The notes under the pieces are model-generated. The model was not told the DNA's origin, did not search any database, and saw nothing but the letters and a program-made list of their open reading frames with translations. Source: Amycolatopsis jejuensis (GTDB lineage Bacteria > Actinomycetota > Actinomycetes > Mycobacteriales > Pseudonocardiaceae). From it: a stretch of DNA of 64,000 bases. The translations under genes were made by a program, and so were the position numbers. The DNA lies in the NCBI RefSeq assembly GCF_000717335.1, contig NZ_JNYZ01000008.1:1-64000 (forward strand). The letters are read 5' to 3'. Positions 52,465 to 61,556 of this stretch are shown here, piece by piece (position 1 is the stretch's first letter; every line of letters begins with the position of its first letter).

Positions 52465-52836
52465 ATGTTCCTCACCTCCCTCGACCACTACAACATCGAG
52501 ACCGCGGACCTCGGCGGCACCATCTCCTTCTACCGCGACGTGCTCGGCATGACGCTCGGGGACCGGCCCGCGCTGGACGTCAAAGGGGCGTGGCTGTGCA
52601 TCGGCGGGCATGCCGTGGTGCACGTGAACGAGGTCGGGGAGGATCGGGCCGCACGGACCGGGCCGATCGACCACGTCGCGTTCGAAGCGCAGGATTTCGA
52701 CGGCCTCCGCGCCCGGCTCGACGAGCTCGGGATCCCTTACGACACCGTCGATTCGCGCCCCCGGCTGCCGCTGCGGCAGGTCTATCTGTTCGATCCGAGC
52801 AAGATCCGGCTGGAGCTCAACTTCCGTGGCGCCTGA
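52465..52836 (+). CDS. VOC superfamily protein (glyoxalase-like), copy 3
   Basis: This compact 123-residue VOC protein has LDHYNIETADLGGTISFYRDVLGM at the start, then VVHVNE, DHVAFEAQDF and RLELNFRG, with His and Glu metal positions. It is the first gene of an operator-H-controlled pair. Its end overlaps the kinase start by 11 bases. The sugar-acid neighbour suggests a lyase or isomerase on a small hydroxy acid. Confidence 0.78.
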   Translation: MFLTSLDHYNIETADLGGTISFYRDVLGMTLGDRPALDVKGAWLCIGGHAVVHVNEVGEDRAARTGPIDHVAFEAQDFDGLRARLDELGIPYDTVDSRPRLPLRQVYLFDPSKIRLELNFRGA

Positions 52837-54175
52837 CCTCGGCGCGCTGCCGCCGGTGCGGCCGGTCAGCGCCGCGGAGGTCGCCCGCGCGATCGACGGC
52901 GGCCCGTGCGTCGTCGTGCTCGACGACGACCCCACCGGGACGCAGACCGTCGCCGACGTGCCGGTGATCACCGGCTGGTCCGGTGCCGACGTGCGCTGGG
53001 GCGTCCGGCATCCGGCCTGCTACGTGCTCACCAACACCCGCAGCCTGCCCGCGCGCGAGGCCGCGGACCGCAACCGGGAAGTGGTCCGCGCGCTCCGTAC
53101 GGCGGGGCGCGACATCGTGGTGGCGAGCCGGAGCGATTCGACCCTGCGCGGGCATTTCCCGCTGGAGACCGACGTTCTGGCCGACGAGCTCGGGCCGATC
53201 GACGGGGTCGTGCTGGCTCCGGCGTACGTCGAGGCCGGGCGGGTCACCCTGGGCGCCACGCACTGGATGCGCACCCCGGCGGGCCTGGTTCCGGTGGGCG
53301 AGACCGAGTTCGCCCGGGATGCCACTTTCGGGTACCACAGCTCGGATCTGCGCGAATGGGTCGCCGAGAAGACCGCCGGGCGGATCAAGCCGGACCAGGT
53401 GCTGGCGGTGGGCATCGAGGACGTGCGGCTCGGCGGGCCCGACCACGTCGCCGGGCTGCTGAGCACGCTGCGCGACAGGCAGCCGGTGGTGGTGGACGCG
53501 GTGTGCGACGACGATCTGCGCGTGCTTGCGCTGGCGATCGTCCGGGCCGAGGCAGCGGGAACCCGGCTGCTGTACCGGGTGGGGCCGTCGTTCGTCCGGG
53601 CGAGGATCGGGCAGGCGGCCCGGGATCCGTTGCCGGGCCCGGAAAGTACCGGCCACGGGTTGATCGTGGCCGGATCGCATGTGGACCTGACGACGCGCCA
53701 GCTGGCGGAACTGCGCAAGCTCGACGGGGTCCGGGAAATCGAGCTTTCCGCGCCTGCGGTGCTGGATCCGGGTACGCGCGGCGGGCACATCGCCGATGTT
53801 GCTGCTGCGGCAGCAAAGGCGTTGCAGCACGGGGACGTGGTGATCCGGACGAGTCGCGAGGTGGTCCGGGGAAACGACGGTCTGGCCATTGCGCGGGAGG
53901 TGTCGAGTGCGCTGGTCGAGACTGTCACCGCTACTGCACAAGCGCAGCGTCCGGCTTTCGTGATTGCCAAGGGCGGCATCACGTCCAGCGACATCGCCAC
54001 GGAAAGCCTCGGCATCCGGCGCGCTATCGCCCGCGGGACGTTGTTGCCCGGCATTGTTTCACTGTGGGAACCCGTCGGAGGTCCGTTCGCGGGGATGCCG
54101 TACGTGGTATTCGCGGGGAATGTCGGGGACGAACATTCCCTTGCGGCGGTGGTGGAAAAGCTCCGGTCAGCCTGA
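52826..54175 (+). CDS. four-carbon acid sugar kinase family protein (DUF1537)
   Basis: This 449-residue kinase has the N-terminal DUF1537 substrate domain (VVLDDDPTGTQTVADVPVITGW, residues about 29-50, and SRSDSTLRGHFPLE) and the C-terminal nucleotide domain (AKGGITSSDIATESLGIRRAIARG and GNVGDEHSL). OtnK-type members phosphorylate threonate, erythronate and similar acids in catabolic routes. GTG 52826 overlaps the VOC gene. It should act with the aldolase and SDR under the same operator type. Confidence 0.87.
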   Translation: MAPDLGALPPVRPVSAAEVARAIDGGPCVVVLDDDPTGTQTVADVPVITGWSGADVRWGVRHPACYVLTNTRSLPAREAADRNREVVRALRTAGRDIVVASRSDSTLRGHFPLETDVLADELGPIDGVVLAPAYVEAGRVTLGATHWMRTPAGLVPVGETEFARDATFGYHSSDLREWVAEKTAGRIKPDQVLAVGIEDVRLGGPDHVAGLLSTLRDRQPVVVDAVCDDDLRVLALAIVRAEAAGTRLLYRVGPSFVRARIGQAARDPLPGPESTGHGLIVAGSHVDLTTRQLAELRKLDGVREIELSAPAVLDPGTRGGHIADVAAAAAKALQHGDVVIRTSREVVRGNDGLAIAREVSSALVETVTATAQAQRPAFVIAKGGITSSDIATESLGIRRAIARGTLLPGIVSLWEPVGGPFAGMPYVVFAGNVGDEHSLAAVVEKLRSA

Positions 54176-55363
54176 CGTCCGCATCGCCGACAGGATCGCC
54201 GGTAACGCCACCACCAACGCGATTCCCCGCACCACCCCCGCGATCGGGTACGCGGCGCGGATGCCGAGGGTGTCCGCGACGAAGCCGCCCGCCAGCGCGC
54301 CAAGAGGGATCAGGCTCCAGCCGAGCATGCGGTACACGCTGTGCACGCGGCCTTGCCGGTCCGCGGGTACGACCTGCTGCCGCAAGCTCACCGTGACCAC
54401 GCTCCACAGCGTCGTCGCGAAACCGTTCAACGCCAGCAGTACGCCGAGCACCACGGCGTTCGGGCTGAGACCGATCAGCGCGAAGATCACGACGTTGGCC
54501 GAGAGCGCGGTCAACAATGCCGGCAGGGCACCGATTTTGGCGACCACTCGCGCGTTCACCAGACCACCAAGCACGCTGCCCGCGGCGGCGCCGGCGAGGA
54601 GCAGGCCGTAGCCGCGGGTGCCGACGTGGAGGATCTGGGTGGCGAGCAGCACGACGGTGACATTGCCGAGCTGAAAGCAAAAAGCGTTGACGGCGAGCAG
54701 CGCGGCCAGGGTGCGCAGGAGGCGATGCCGGGTCAGCCAGCGGATTCCGTCCAGCATCGGGGTCCGGGCCGGACGGGTGCGCGAGCGGCGGGGCAGGGTT
54801 GCCAGCACTGCGGCGGACAGCGCAAAGGAAGCCGCGTCCACGGCGAACGGCAAAGCCGCACCGGCGGCGAACAGCAGGCTGCCGATGGGTGGTCCGAGGA
54901 AATTCTGGCCGGTGCTGGCGATGGTGTACTGGTTGCCGTTGGCGCGGGCCAGCAGCGGGCCGGGAACCAGGTCCGGCAGGATGGCGAGCGACGCGGTGGC
55001 GAACACGACCTCGCACGCGCTCAGGCCGAATCCCATCAAGGCCAGGCCGGGAATGCCGATGGCGCCGAACCAGATCAGAGCGGCAGCAATCCCGACGATC
55101 ACGGTCTGCAGAGCCTGCGACCGCCACATCAGCCGGGCCCGGTCCAGCCGGTCCACCAGAGCGCCCGCCGGTAGCGAGAGCAGCAGCCACGGCAGGTAGG
55201 TCGCGGCGGAGACGATCGAGAGCTGGATCGGGTCTCGGGTGATCGTGACGGCGAGAAGGGGGACGGCGGCCGTGAAAACGCCGTCGCCCACGTTGTCCAC
55301 CGCCGACGCCCACCACAGCCGCCAGTAGGCCGCCGGAAGCTCACGGTGTGTCATGCCTGCCAC
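54167..55363 (-). CDS. MFS transporter (EntS-like)
   Basis: This 398-residue twelve-helix permease has an SAVDNVGDGVFTAAVPLLA start and ALVDRLDRARLM loop, as in the MFS_3/EntS export branch. It converges on the kinase gene with a nine-base overlap and diverges from an ArsR-type regulator 58 bp away, which probably represses it. The substrate is unknown. Confidence 0.82.
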   Translation of the reverse strand: MAGMTHRELPAAYWRLWWASAVDNVGDGVFTAAVPLLAVTITRDPIQLSIVSAATYLPWLLLSLPAGALVDRLDRARLMWRSQALQTVIVGIAAALIWFGAIGIPGLALMGFGLSACEVVFATASLAILPDLVPGPLLARANGNQYTIASTGQNFLGPPIGSLLFAAGAALPFAVDAASFALSAAVLATLPRRSRTRPARTPMLDGIRWLTRHRLLRTLAALLAVNAFCFQLGNVTVVLLATQILHVGTRGYGLLLAGAAAGSVLGGLVNARVVAKIGALPALLTALSANVVIFALIGLSPNAVVLGVLLALNGFATTLWSVVTVSLRQQVVPADRQGRVHSVYRMLGWSLIPLGALAGGFVADTLGIRAAYPIAGVVRGIALVVALPAILSAMRTSG

Positions 55364-55409
55364 CGTGAATGACTCGAACGTGTGTTCGCCACCATTAAGC
55401 CCGGTACTG

Positions 55410-55415
55410 CATAAT
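55410..55415 (+). promoter_or_regulatory. -10 element for leaderless ArsR-type gene
   Basis: CATAAT ends six bases before GTG 55422, in the short divergent gap. No ribosome site is seen. Confidence 0.35.
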
Positions 55416-55421
55416 CAGGGG

Positions 55422-56405
55422 GTGCCGGTAACGCTGGAGTTGACCATCGGCGACCTGGCGGACACCCGGCTCGCCTTCTCGCCGCTGTCCGAGACGATTT
55501 CCGGGCTGCAGACCCTCGCCCGCACGCCGCATCGGCACCTGCCGTGGGTCCGCTGGGCGCGCCGGGAACTCGCCGCCCGGCCACTCGATCTGGCATGGAC
55601 GTGGCCGTTGATCGTCAACGACCGCACGAGCTGGCCCCAGTTCCTGCTGCCCGCCCCGGCCCGGGCCACGACGACCATCGACGAAGCCCTCGAAGCCATG
55701 CGCGCGACCACTCCGGCTCAAGTCCGGCGGAGCCTGCACGGGGTTTTCGGCGACCGGTTACCCGAAGCCGCCCGGGCGCTCGCAGCCGAACCTGCAGCCG
55801 GGCTCAACGCGATTGCGGCAGAACTGCGCCAGGCACACGATCGGCTGATTGCGCCGCACTGGTCCCGGCTGCGCGCGGTGCTCGACGCCGACATCGCCTA
55901 CCGCGCCCGGCGCTGGGCCGACGGCGGTGCCAGCGGGTTGTTCGCCGACCTGCATGCCGAGGTGAACTGGCGCGACGGACGGCTGATTCTCCGCCGCGAC
56001 CATCGTCCTTCGCCCGGCCGTCCGGCGGGCGGCCTGGTGCTCTCCCCCGTGGTGCTCGGGCCGCCGCGGGTTCTGCTCAAGCTGCACACCACCACGCAGA
56101 CCACAGTGCGGTACCCAGCCCGGGGAAGCGGCGCACTGTGGAACCGCGATCCCGCGCCGGACCACGTGATCCGCCTGCTCGGGCGGCGCCGCGCCGAACT
56201 GCTCGACGCGCTGCGCTCCCCTGCCACCACCACCGGGCTCGCCGAGGCATTGCGCGTGTCGCCGAGTGCGGTGTCGCAGCATCTGCGGGTGTTACGGGAC
56301 AGCGGGTTGGTCGCCGGGCAGCGGTCCGGCCGTACTGTCCTTTACCAGACGACCCGCCGCGGCTTGGCGCTGCTCCGGCCTGACAACTGTGACAACTTTG
56401 CCTAA
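55422..56405 (+). CDS. ArsR family regulator with N-terminal DUF5937-like domain
   Basis: This 327-residue protein has about 240 residues of an alpha/beta N-terminal region (LAFSPLSETISGLQTLARTPHRH) and then a winged-helix ArsR domain at the C terminus (LAEALRVSPSAVSQHLRVLRDSGLVAGQRSGRTVLYQTTRRG). The start at GTG 55422 fits the leaderless promoter. The gene pairs divergently with the MFS transporter, a common actinomycete arrangement. Confidence 0.8.
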   Translation: MPVTLELTIGDLADTRLAFSPLSETISGLQTLARTPHRHLPWVRWARRELAARPLDLAWTWPLIVNDRTSWPQFLLPAPARATTTIDEALEAMRATTPAQVRRSLHGVFGDRLPEAARALAAEPAAGLNAIAAELRQAHDRLIAPHWSRLRAVLDADIAYRARRWADGGASGLFADLHAEVNWRDGRLILRRDHRPSPGRPAGGLVLSPVVLGPPRVLLKLHTTTQTTVRYPARGSGALWNRDPAPDHVIRLLGRRRAELLDALRSPATTTGLAEALRVSPSAVSQHLRVLRDSGLVAGQRSGRTVLYQTTRRGLALLRPDNCDNFA

Positions 56406-56468
56406 GATGCCACATCAGCCGGATGCTCGTGGTCTGATGTCCTCCACGACCGGGAAACGGGGAGGATC

Positions 56469-58757
56469 GTGACGGCGGGGATGAGCGACACCTGGCGCGT
56501 GCCCGGGTACACCGAGGTCGACGTGCTCGGCACCGGCGGCTTCGGCCGCGTCGTGCTGGCCAAGCACGAGGCGTCGGGACAGCTGACGGCCATCAAGTAC
56601 CTGCAGCCGGATCTGCTTGCCGACGCCCGGATCGTGGACGGGTTCCGCCGCGAAGCCTGGCTGCTGTCGGGTGTCCGGAGCCCGCACGTGGTGCGGTTGT
56701 TCGACTTCGTCGAGACGCCGCACGGGGCCGCGCTGGTGATGGAGGCCGTACCCGGTGTTTCGCTGCGCGCGCTGCTGGCGACGGAGAACGTCCTCGCCCC
56801 CGAATCGGCGCTCGCGATCCTGAAGGGTTCGCTGCTCGGCCTTGCCGGCGCGCATGCGGCCGGGGTGGTCCACCGGGACTACAAACCGGGAAACGTGCTG
56901 GTGTCGCGGGAAGGGGAGTCGAAGCTCGTTGACTTCGGGCTGGCCACGCTGGCCGGGCACAGCGGGCTGACTGCCGGGTCGCCGTCGTACATGGCGCCGG
57001 AGCAGTGGTCCGGGCAGCCGGGCCGGCCTGCCACCGACGTGTACGCCGCCACCTGCGTGTTCTACGAGAGCATCACCGGGCATCGGCCGTTCGAGGCGGA
57101 CACCACCCAGGAACTGCGCTCGATGCACGAACGGGCGCCGGTGCCGCTGGACACCGTCCCCGAGGCGCTGCGGCCGCTGATCGCGCGCGGGATGGCCAAG
57201 GATCCGGCGTGGCGACCGTCCACAGCGGACGCTTTCGTGACCGAGCTGGAAACGGTCGCGCGCAAGGCGTACGGACGGAACTGGGAGAAGCGCGGCTGGA
57301 AGCGGCTGGCCACTTCGGTCGCCGCACTGACCGCGTTGACCCCGCTGGCGCTGCTGACCGGCGCGGGGACTGCCGCGGCGCCGGTCGCGGCCGGTGCGGT
57401 GGCGGCCGGGGTGCCCGCCACGGGAACCGGAACCGGCGTCACCGCGGTGATCATCGGCAAGATCGCGGCGGCGATCGTGGTGGTCGGCGCGCTGGTCACG
57501 GGTGGGATTCTGATCTTCGGGAACAAGAGCGATCCACCGCCGCCCGCGCCGCTCACGGTGGCGGTGAAAACGCTCGCCGGGCAGGAGCAGGCGCTGCCGC
57601 TCAAGTACGACCTCCAGTACCCCGAGGTGGCCGGAGGAGCGGATCCTGCTGCGCGACAACGGATCAACGCCGCCTTGCGGGCCCCGATCGACAAACGGCT
57701 GAAGACCATTCGCGACGCCGTCGCCAATCCGGACTGGAGCCCGCGGTTCACCGAAACCGCTGAGACAGCGGTCGCCCGGTCCACGGCGCGGGTCCTGCTG
57801 CAGACGCCGACGTTGCTGTCCGTGCGCTACGACCACGATCTCGACTCGTCCGTGCTTTCGCACACCACCTGGCGGTTCCCCGAAACCGTCAACGTCGACC
57901 TGGTCACCGGGCAGGTGCTGGGTCCGAAGGACATGTTCCGGCCCGAGGTGCTGACCGCGACCGGAATGCGGACGCTCACCCAGCTGCTCGAACCGCACAC
58001 GCGGAACGGCTTCTGCCGGACCCCAGCCGTCACCGGCGTCGGGCGGAAAGTCACCATCGATGCAGCCGACCGCACCTCCGGTGGCGAGCACGTCCCGGGC
58101 GCGGCAATCGGGTTCACCGCGGCCGGGGCCGAGTTCGAGATCCTGTGGTACGACCTCGGATGCGACACGGCGTCCGGGAAGGAGACCGTGACGCTGCCGT
58201 ATGCCGAGATCGGCAACCTGCTGCTGCCGCGGTTCCTGGCCTCGCTCGGCCAAACCGGGTCGAGCACGCCGTCGAGTGCGCCATCAACTGCGCCGCCGAG
58301 CACGCCGTCGAGTTCGGTTCCCGCCAGTGGTGAGACCACGTACACCAACCAGCGGTTCGGCTTCTCCGCGCACGTCCCGGCGGGCTACGTCGCGACCCCG
58401 TACACCCCGGAGAAAGGCGACGGCATGACGTTCACCAATGCCGATCTCGACGCCACCCTCACCGTGTGGGGCGCCAATACGGGCGGGCAGCGGACGTCGG
58501 AGACGCTGGCCGGGGTGGTCGCCCGGGCGGAAGCAGCCGGTGGCAAGGTCACGTATCGCAAGGACGAAGGCGACCACTACTCGGTGTCCGGCTACCTGAG
58601 CGACGGAAAGATCTTCTACGAACGCGGGTACCCGGGCAGCAAGTCGAAGGCCGTGCTGCGCTGGGTGTACCCGCGGGAGCACAAGGCCGAGCTCGACGCG
58701 CCGGTCAGCGCCAGCCTGGACACCTTCCGCCCGGGGGACGTCTCCCAGCCGCACTGA
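56469..58757 (+). CDS. membrane serine/threonine protein kinase
   Basis: This 762-residue PknB-type kinase has the glycine loop GTGGFGRVV (about 21-29), AIK lysine, catalytic HRDYKPGN, DFG and APE within the first 280 residues. A hydrophobic Ala/Gly-rich stretch and a transmembrane helix follow (about 325-347). The outer part of about 400 residues contains an LPLKYDLQYPEVAGG module resembling DUF3298/RsiV-type sensors and, after an STPSSAPST linker, a small C-terminal domain. Such proteins sense extracellular signals. GGGGAGG lies ahead of GTG 56469. Confidence 0.86.
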   Translation: MTAGMSDTWRVPGYTEVDVLGTGGFGRVVLAKHEASGQLTAIKYLQPDLLADARIVDGFRREAWLLSGVRSPHVVRLFDFVETPHGAALVMEAVPGVSLRALLATENVLAPESALAILKGSLLGLAGAHAAGVVHRDYKPGNVLVSREGESKLVDFGLATLAGHSGLTAGSPSYMAPEQWSGQPGRPATDVYAATCVFYESITGHRPFEADTTQELRSMHERAPVPLDTVPEALRPLIARGMAKDPAWRPSTADAFVTELETVARKAYGRNWEKRGWKRLATSVAALTALTPLALLTGAGTAAAPVAAGAVAAGVPATGTGTGVTAVIIGKIAAAIVVVGALVTGGILIFGNKSDPPPPAPLTVAVKTLAGQEQALPLKYDLQYPEVAGGADPAARQRINAALRAPIDKRLKTIRDAVANPDWSPRFTETAETAVARSTARVLLQTPTLLSVRYDHDLDSSVLSHTTWRFPETVNVDLVTGQVLGPKDMFRPEVLTATGMRTLTQLLEPHTRNGFCRTPAVTGVGRKVTIDAADRTSGGEHVPGAAIGFTAAGAEFEILWYDLGCDTASGKETVTLPYAEIGNLLLPRFLASLGQTGSSTPSSAPSTAPPSTPSSSVPASGETTYTNQRFGFSAHVPAGYVATPYTPEKGDGMTFTNADLDATLTVWGANTGGQRTSETLAGVVARAEAAGGKVTYRKDEGDHYSVSGYLSDGKIFYERGYPGSKSKAVLRWVYPREHKAELDAPVSASLDTFRPGDVSQPH

Positions 58758-58774
58758 CCGTCCACAAAGGACGG
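58758..58774. terminator. small terminator-like hairpin
   Basis: CCGTCC-ACAAA-GGACGG lies in the 21-bp gap between the convergent kinase and hydrolase genes. The stem is only six base pairs. Confidence 0.4.
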
Positions 58775-58778
58775 AGTG

Positions 58779-60017
58779 CTAGGAGCCGGTGATCCCGACG
58801 TGGTCGTCGAGGAAGTCGAAGAACCGCTGCGCGGCCAGGGACCGCGCCATCGGCTCACAGTGCCCGGCCGCTCCCTCGGCTTCGGTGAAGCGGACGTGCA
58901 CCTTCTCGCCCGGGATCATGTCGTACAGGCGCTCGGGCTGGCCGGCGAAATAGCCTTCCTGGTCGGGATCGGCGATGAGCACCGGCGTCGTGATCCGCGC
59001 GGCGAGTTCCGGCGTGATCTCGTAGCGGGCGGCCTCGAGAAACGTGTCGTAGAAAGTGGGGCAGCGATACGGATTGGCCCGCCAGGTGAAAATCAGCTTC
59101 ACGGGTGCCGGGAGGAGTTCGATCGCCGCGTCGAAGGCGTCCCGCTCGCCGTTGGCGAGCAGTTCCCGCAGCTCGGGCGACAGCATCGCGTGCCAGGCTG
59201 CGGAGACGTCGACCACGCCGTCGTCGATGACCGCGGCCGCGAAACGATGCTCGAACGCCAGTGCCCGCGGAGCCCAGTAACCACCCTGGCTGACCGCGTA
59301 CAGAGCCAGCCGCTCCGGGTCCACGCCCGGGAGACCCAGCGTCAGGTCGACCACCGGAGTGAGGACGTGCTCCCAGTCCGGCCGGAACGGGATGCCCCGC
59401 TCGAAGAGCATGCGCTGCTGGCCGGGCCCGTCGAACACCACCACGTGGTAACCCCGCTGCGCCGCCTCGGAGCCGTAGCCGGGCCACAAGTAGCTGGCCG
59501 CGCCGTCCGCACCGTTGACCATGACCAGCGTCGGTTTCGGCCCATCGCCGGGGGCGGCGAAAAACCAGCCGGGCATCGTCGTGTCCTCGTAGGGGATTTC
59601 CAGCGGCTCGGGCGAGTTGTCCAGCAGGCTGAGGTACTGCTCCCAGCACCGGCGGTAGGCGGCGAACGTCCGCGCCCGGACGACATCCGGTTCCCTGCAC
59701 CCGTCGGCCACCAGGACACACGCCGCGTAGTAGGTCGCCGCGCGCAGGAGTGCATTGCGGCCGCTCACGCGGTGCCCTCGGCGTACACAGTCGTCCCCGA
59801 TCGCCGCAACGCGGCCGGCGGTCGCCTCCCACTCCGCCGCCCATGAACCAAGGTCTCCGTCGACGATGCGGTCGATCGTCGTCAACGTCTCACCGGTATC
59901 CGCCGCCGCGGTGTACACCCGCCCCAGCATCGCCCTGGCCATCGAGTTCATCCTCGCGTCGGCGAAGAACCCGGAACGCGTACCTGTCTCCGTTGCGGTG
60001 CGCATGCTTGCCGCCAT
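58779..60017 (-). CDS. alpha/beta hydrolase (FrsA/DUF1100-like)
   Basis: This 412-residue serine hydrolase has a helical N-terminal cap of about 150 residues. The core has the nucleophile Ser in AVSQGGYW, the likely Asp in LIADPDQEGYF and the His in AAGHCEP. Relatives include 2,6-dihydropseudooxynicotine hydrolase, which cleaves C-C bonds, and dipeptidyl-peptidase-like esterases. It diverges from a TetR regulator 100 bp away, which probably controls it. Confidence 0.78.
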   Translation of the reverse strand: MAASMRTATETGTRSGFFADARMNSMARAMLGRVYTAAADTGETLTTIDRIVDGDLGSWAAEWEATAGRVAAIGDDCVRRGHRVSGRNALLRAATYYAACVLVADGCREPDVVRARTFAAYRRCWEQYLSLLDNSPEPLEIPYEDTTMPGWFFAAPGDGPKPTLVMVNGADGAASYLWPGYGSEAAQRGYHVVVFDGPGQQRMLFERGIPFRPDWEHVLTPVVDLTLGLPGVDPERLALYAVSQGGYWAPRALAFEHRFAAAVIDDGVVDVSAAWHAMLSPELRELLANGERDAFDAAIELLPAPVKLIFTWRANPYRCPTFYDTFLEAARYEITPELAARITTPVLIADPDQEGYFAGQPERLYDMIPGEKVHVRFTEAEGAAGHCEPMARSLAAQRFFDFLDDHVGITGS

Positions 60018-60105
60018 CTCTGCTTCTCGCCACCACCCCGCCGATAAGAGGTGGATTCATCTCCAACGAGAGTAGGCCCGCTCGCTAGGGAATGCAAATC
60101 TTCCT

Positions 60106-60111
60106 TATAAT
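60106..60111 (+). promoter_or_regulatory. -10 element for leaderless TetR-type gene
   Basis: A perfect TATAAT ends six bases before GTG 60118. A GGAA-N8-TTCC dyad (60089-60104) just ahead could be the repressor site. Confidence 0.5.
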
Positions 60112-60117
60112 GGAGTC

Positions 60118-60723
60118 GTGACCCCCACCGCCAAGTCACCCACCCGGCATCGCCGGCGCGGGCCCGCGCTCGAGGCCGCGCTGCTGGAGGCAGCGTGGGA
60201 CGAGCTGGTCCAGGTCGGCTTCGCGAAACTGACCATGGAGTCCGTCGCTGCCCGCGCCGGAACCGGCGTCGCCGTGCTGTACCGCCGCTGGGCGAACAAG
60301 GACGAGCTCGCGCTTTCCGCGCTCGAGCGCTACCGCATCGACCACCCGATCGGCCTGCCCGACACCGGCACCCTGCGCGGCGACCTCCTCGCCGCGCTGA
60401 CCGCCATGGGCGAGGCCCGCGCCGCCTTCTTCGCCGTGGCGACGGCCACCGCCTTTTCCGGGCTGCTGGCCGGCTCCGGACTGACCCCGGCCCAGATCCG
60501 CGACCGAATCCTGGGCGAGGAACGGACCTCGCGGATCGCCACCCTCTATCAGCGCGCCCACGACCGCGGCGAGATCGACCTGGAACGGATCCCCTCCGCA
60601 GTGCTCACCCTGCCGTTCGATCTGGTCCGCCACGACCTGGTCATGGACCTCAAACCCGTGAAGCCCGCCCGTATCCGGTCGATCGTCGACGAGCTCGTCC
60701 TTCCCCTCGCCCAGGACGGCTAA
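60118..60723 (+). CDS. TetR family transcriptional regulator
   Basis: This 201-residue regulator has an N-terminal TetR HTH (LVQVGFAKLTMESVAARAGTGVAVLYRRWANKDEL, about residues 27-61) and a helical ligand domain. GTG 60118 fits the leaderless -10 just upstream. It is divergent to the alpha/beta hydrolase and convergent, with a four-base overlap, to the luciferase-like oxidoreductase. Confidence 0.87.
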   Translation: MTPTAKSPTRHRRRGPALEAALLEAAWDELVQVGFAKLTMESVAARAGTGVAVLYRRWANKDELALSALERYRIDHPIGLPDTGTLRGDLLAALTAMGEARAAFFAVATATAFSGLLAGSGLTPAQIRDRILGEERTSRIATLYQRAHDRGEIDLERIPSAVLTLPFDLVRHDLVMDLKPVKPARIRSIVDELVLPLAQDG

Positions 60724-61556
60724 GCCTGCCCGGTCCGCTCCACGAAAGCCGCCAAATCGTCCAGCAACCGCAAAGTCTCCCCCTCCGGAGCGGTGTCCAA
60801 CGTGAACGTCACCCGATCCACGCCCACCTCCGCATAAGCCTCGATCGCCGCCAAATCGGTAGTCGCGCCGCACAGCGTGGTGCGGACATCGGGGCGGCCT
60901 TGGTCGGCCAGCCAGGACCGGACGCGGCGCAGTTCCTCCGGTGGGGTCTTCACCCGCGGCATCCAGCCGTCGCCGTAGCGGACCAGGCGGTCCAATGCCG
61001 CCTTGCTTTCGCCGCCGATGTAGATCGGCGGGTGTGGCTGCTGCACCGGTTTCGGCCACGAAAACACCGGATCGAAGTCGACGTGCTCGCCGTGGAATTC
61101 GGCCTCGTCGTGGGTCCAGAGCTCCTTCAAGGCGGCCAGTTTCTCGTTCAGCAGCGGGCCGCGCCGGCGCGGGTCGACGCCGTGGTTGCGCATTTCCTCG
61201 CGGTTCCAGCCGACGCCTACGCCGAACAGCACGCGGCCGCCGGAGAGCCGGTCCAGGGTCGCGATTTCCTTGGCGGTGTGGAAAACGTCGCGCTGGGCCA
61301 GCAGCGCGACGGCGGTGCCGATGGTGAGCGTGGACGTCGCCGTGGCGGCCGTGGCGAGTGCGACGAACGGGTCGTACGTGCGGTAGTACACGCGGGGCAG
61401 CACGTCACCGCCGGACCACGGGCTCTCGCGCTTCACCGGGATGTGCGAATGCTCGGTGACCACGAGCGTTTCGAACCCCCGTTCCTCCAGCGCCCGGGCC
61501 AGCGCACCCGGCTGGATCCCTTCGTCGGTGAGGAACGTGTTGACCCCGAACTTCAT
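60720..61556 (-). CDS. LLM class F420-dependent oxidoreductase
   Basis: This 278-residue TIM-barrel protein of the luciferase-like family carries LVVTEHSHIPV, TLDRLSGGRVLFGVGVGWNREEM and PPIYIGGESKAALDR. These are typical of the actinobacterial TIGR03619/F420 subgroup. ATG 61556 overlaps the amidase stop (ATGA). It is the last gene of an SDR/amidase/oxidoreductase operon. The substrate is unknown. Confidence 0.83.
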   Translation of the reverse strand: MKFGVNTFLTDEGIQPGALARALEERGFETLVVTEHSHIPVKRESPWSGGDVLPRVYYRTYDPFVALATAATATSTLTIGTAVALLAQRDVFHTAKEIATLDRLSGGRVLFGVGVGWNREEMRNHGVDPRRRGPLLNEKLAALKELWTHDEAEFHGEHVDFDPVFSWPKPVQQPHPPIYIGGESKAALDRLVRYGDGWMPRVKTPPEELRRVRSWLADQGRPDVRTTLCGATTDLAAIEAYAEVGVDRVTFTLDTAPEGETLRLLDDLAAFVERTGQA

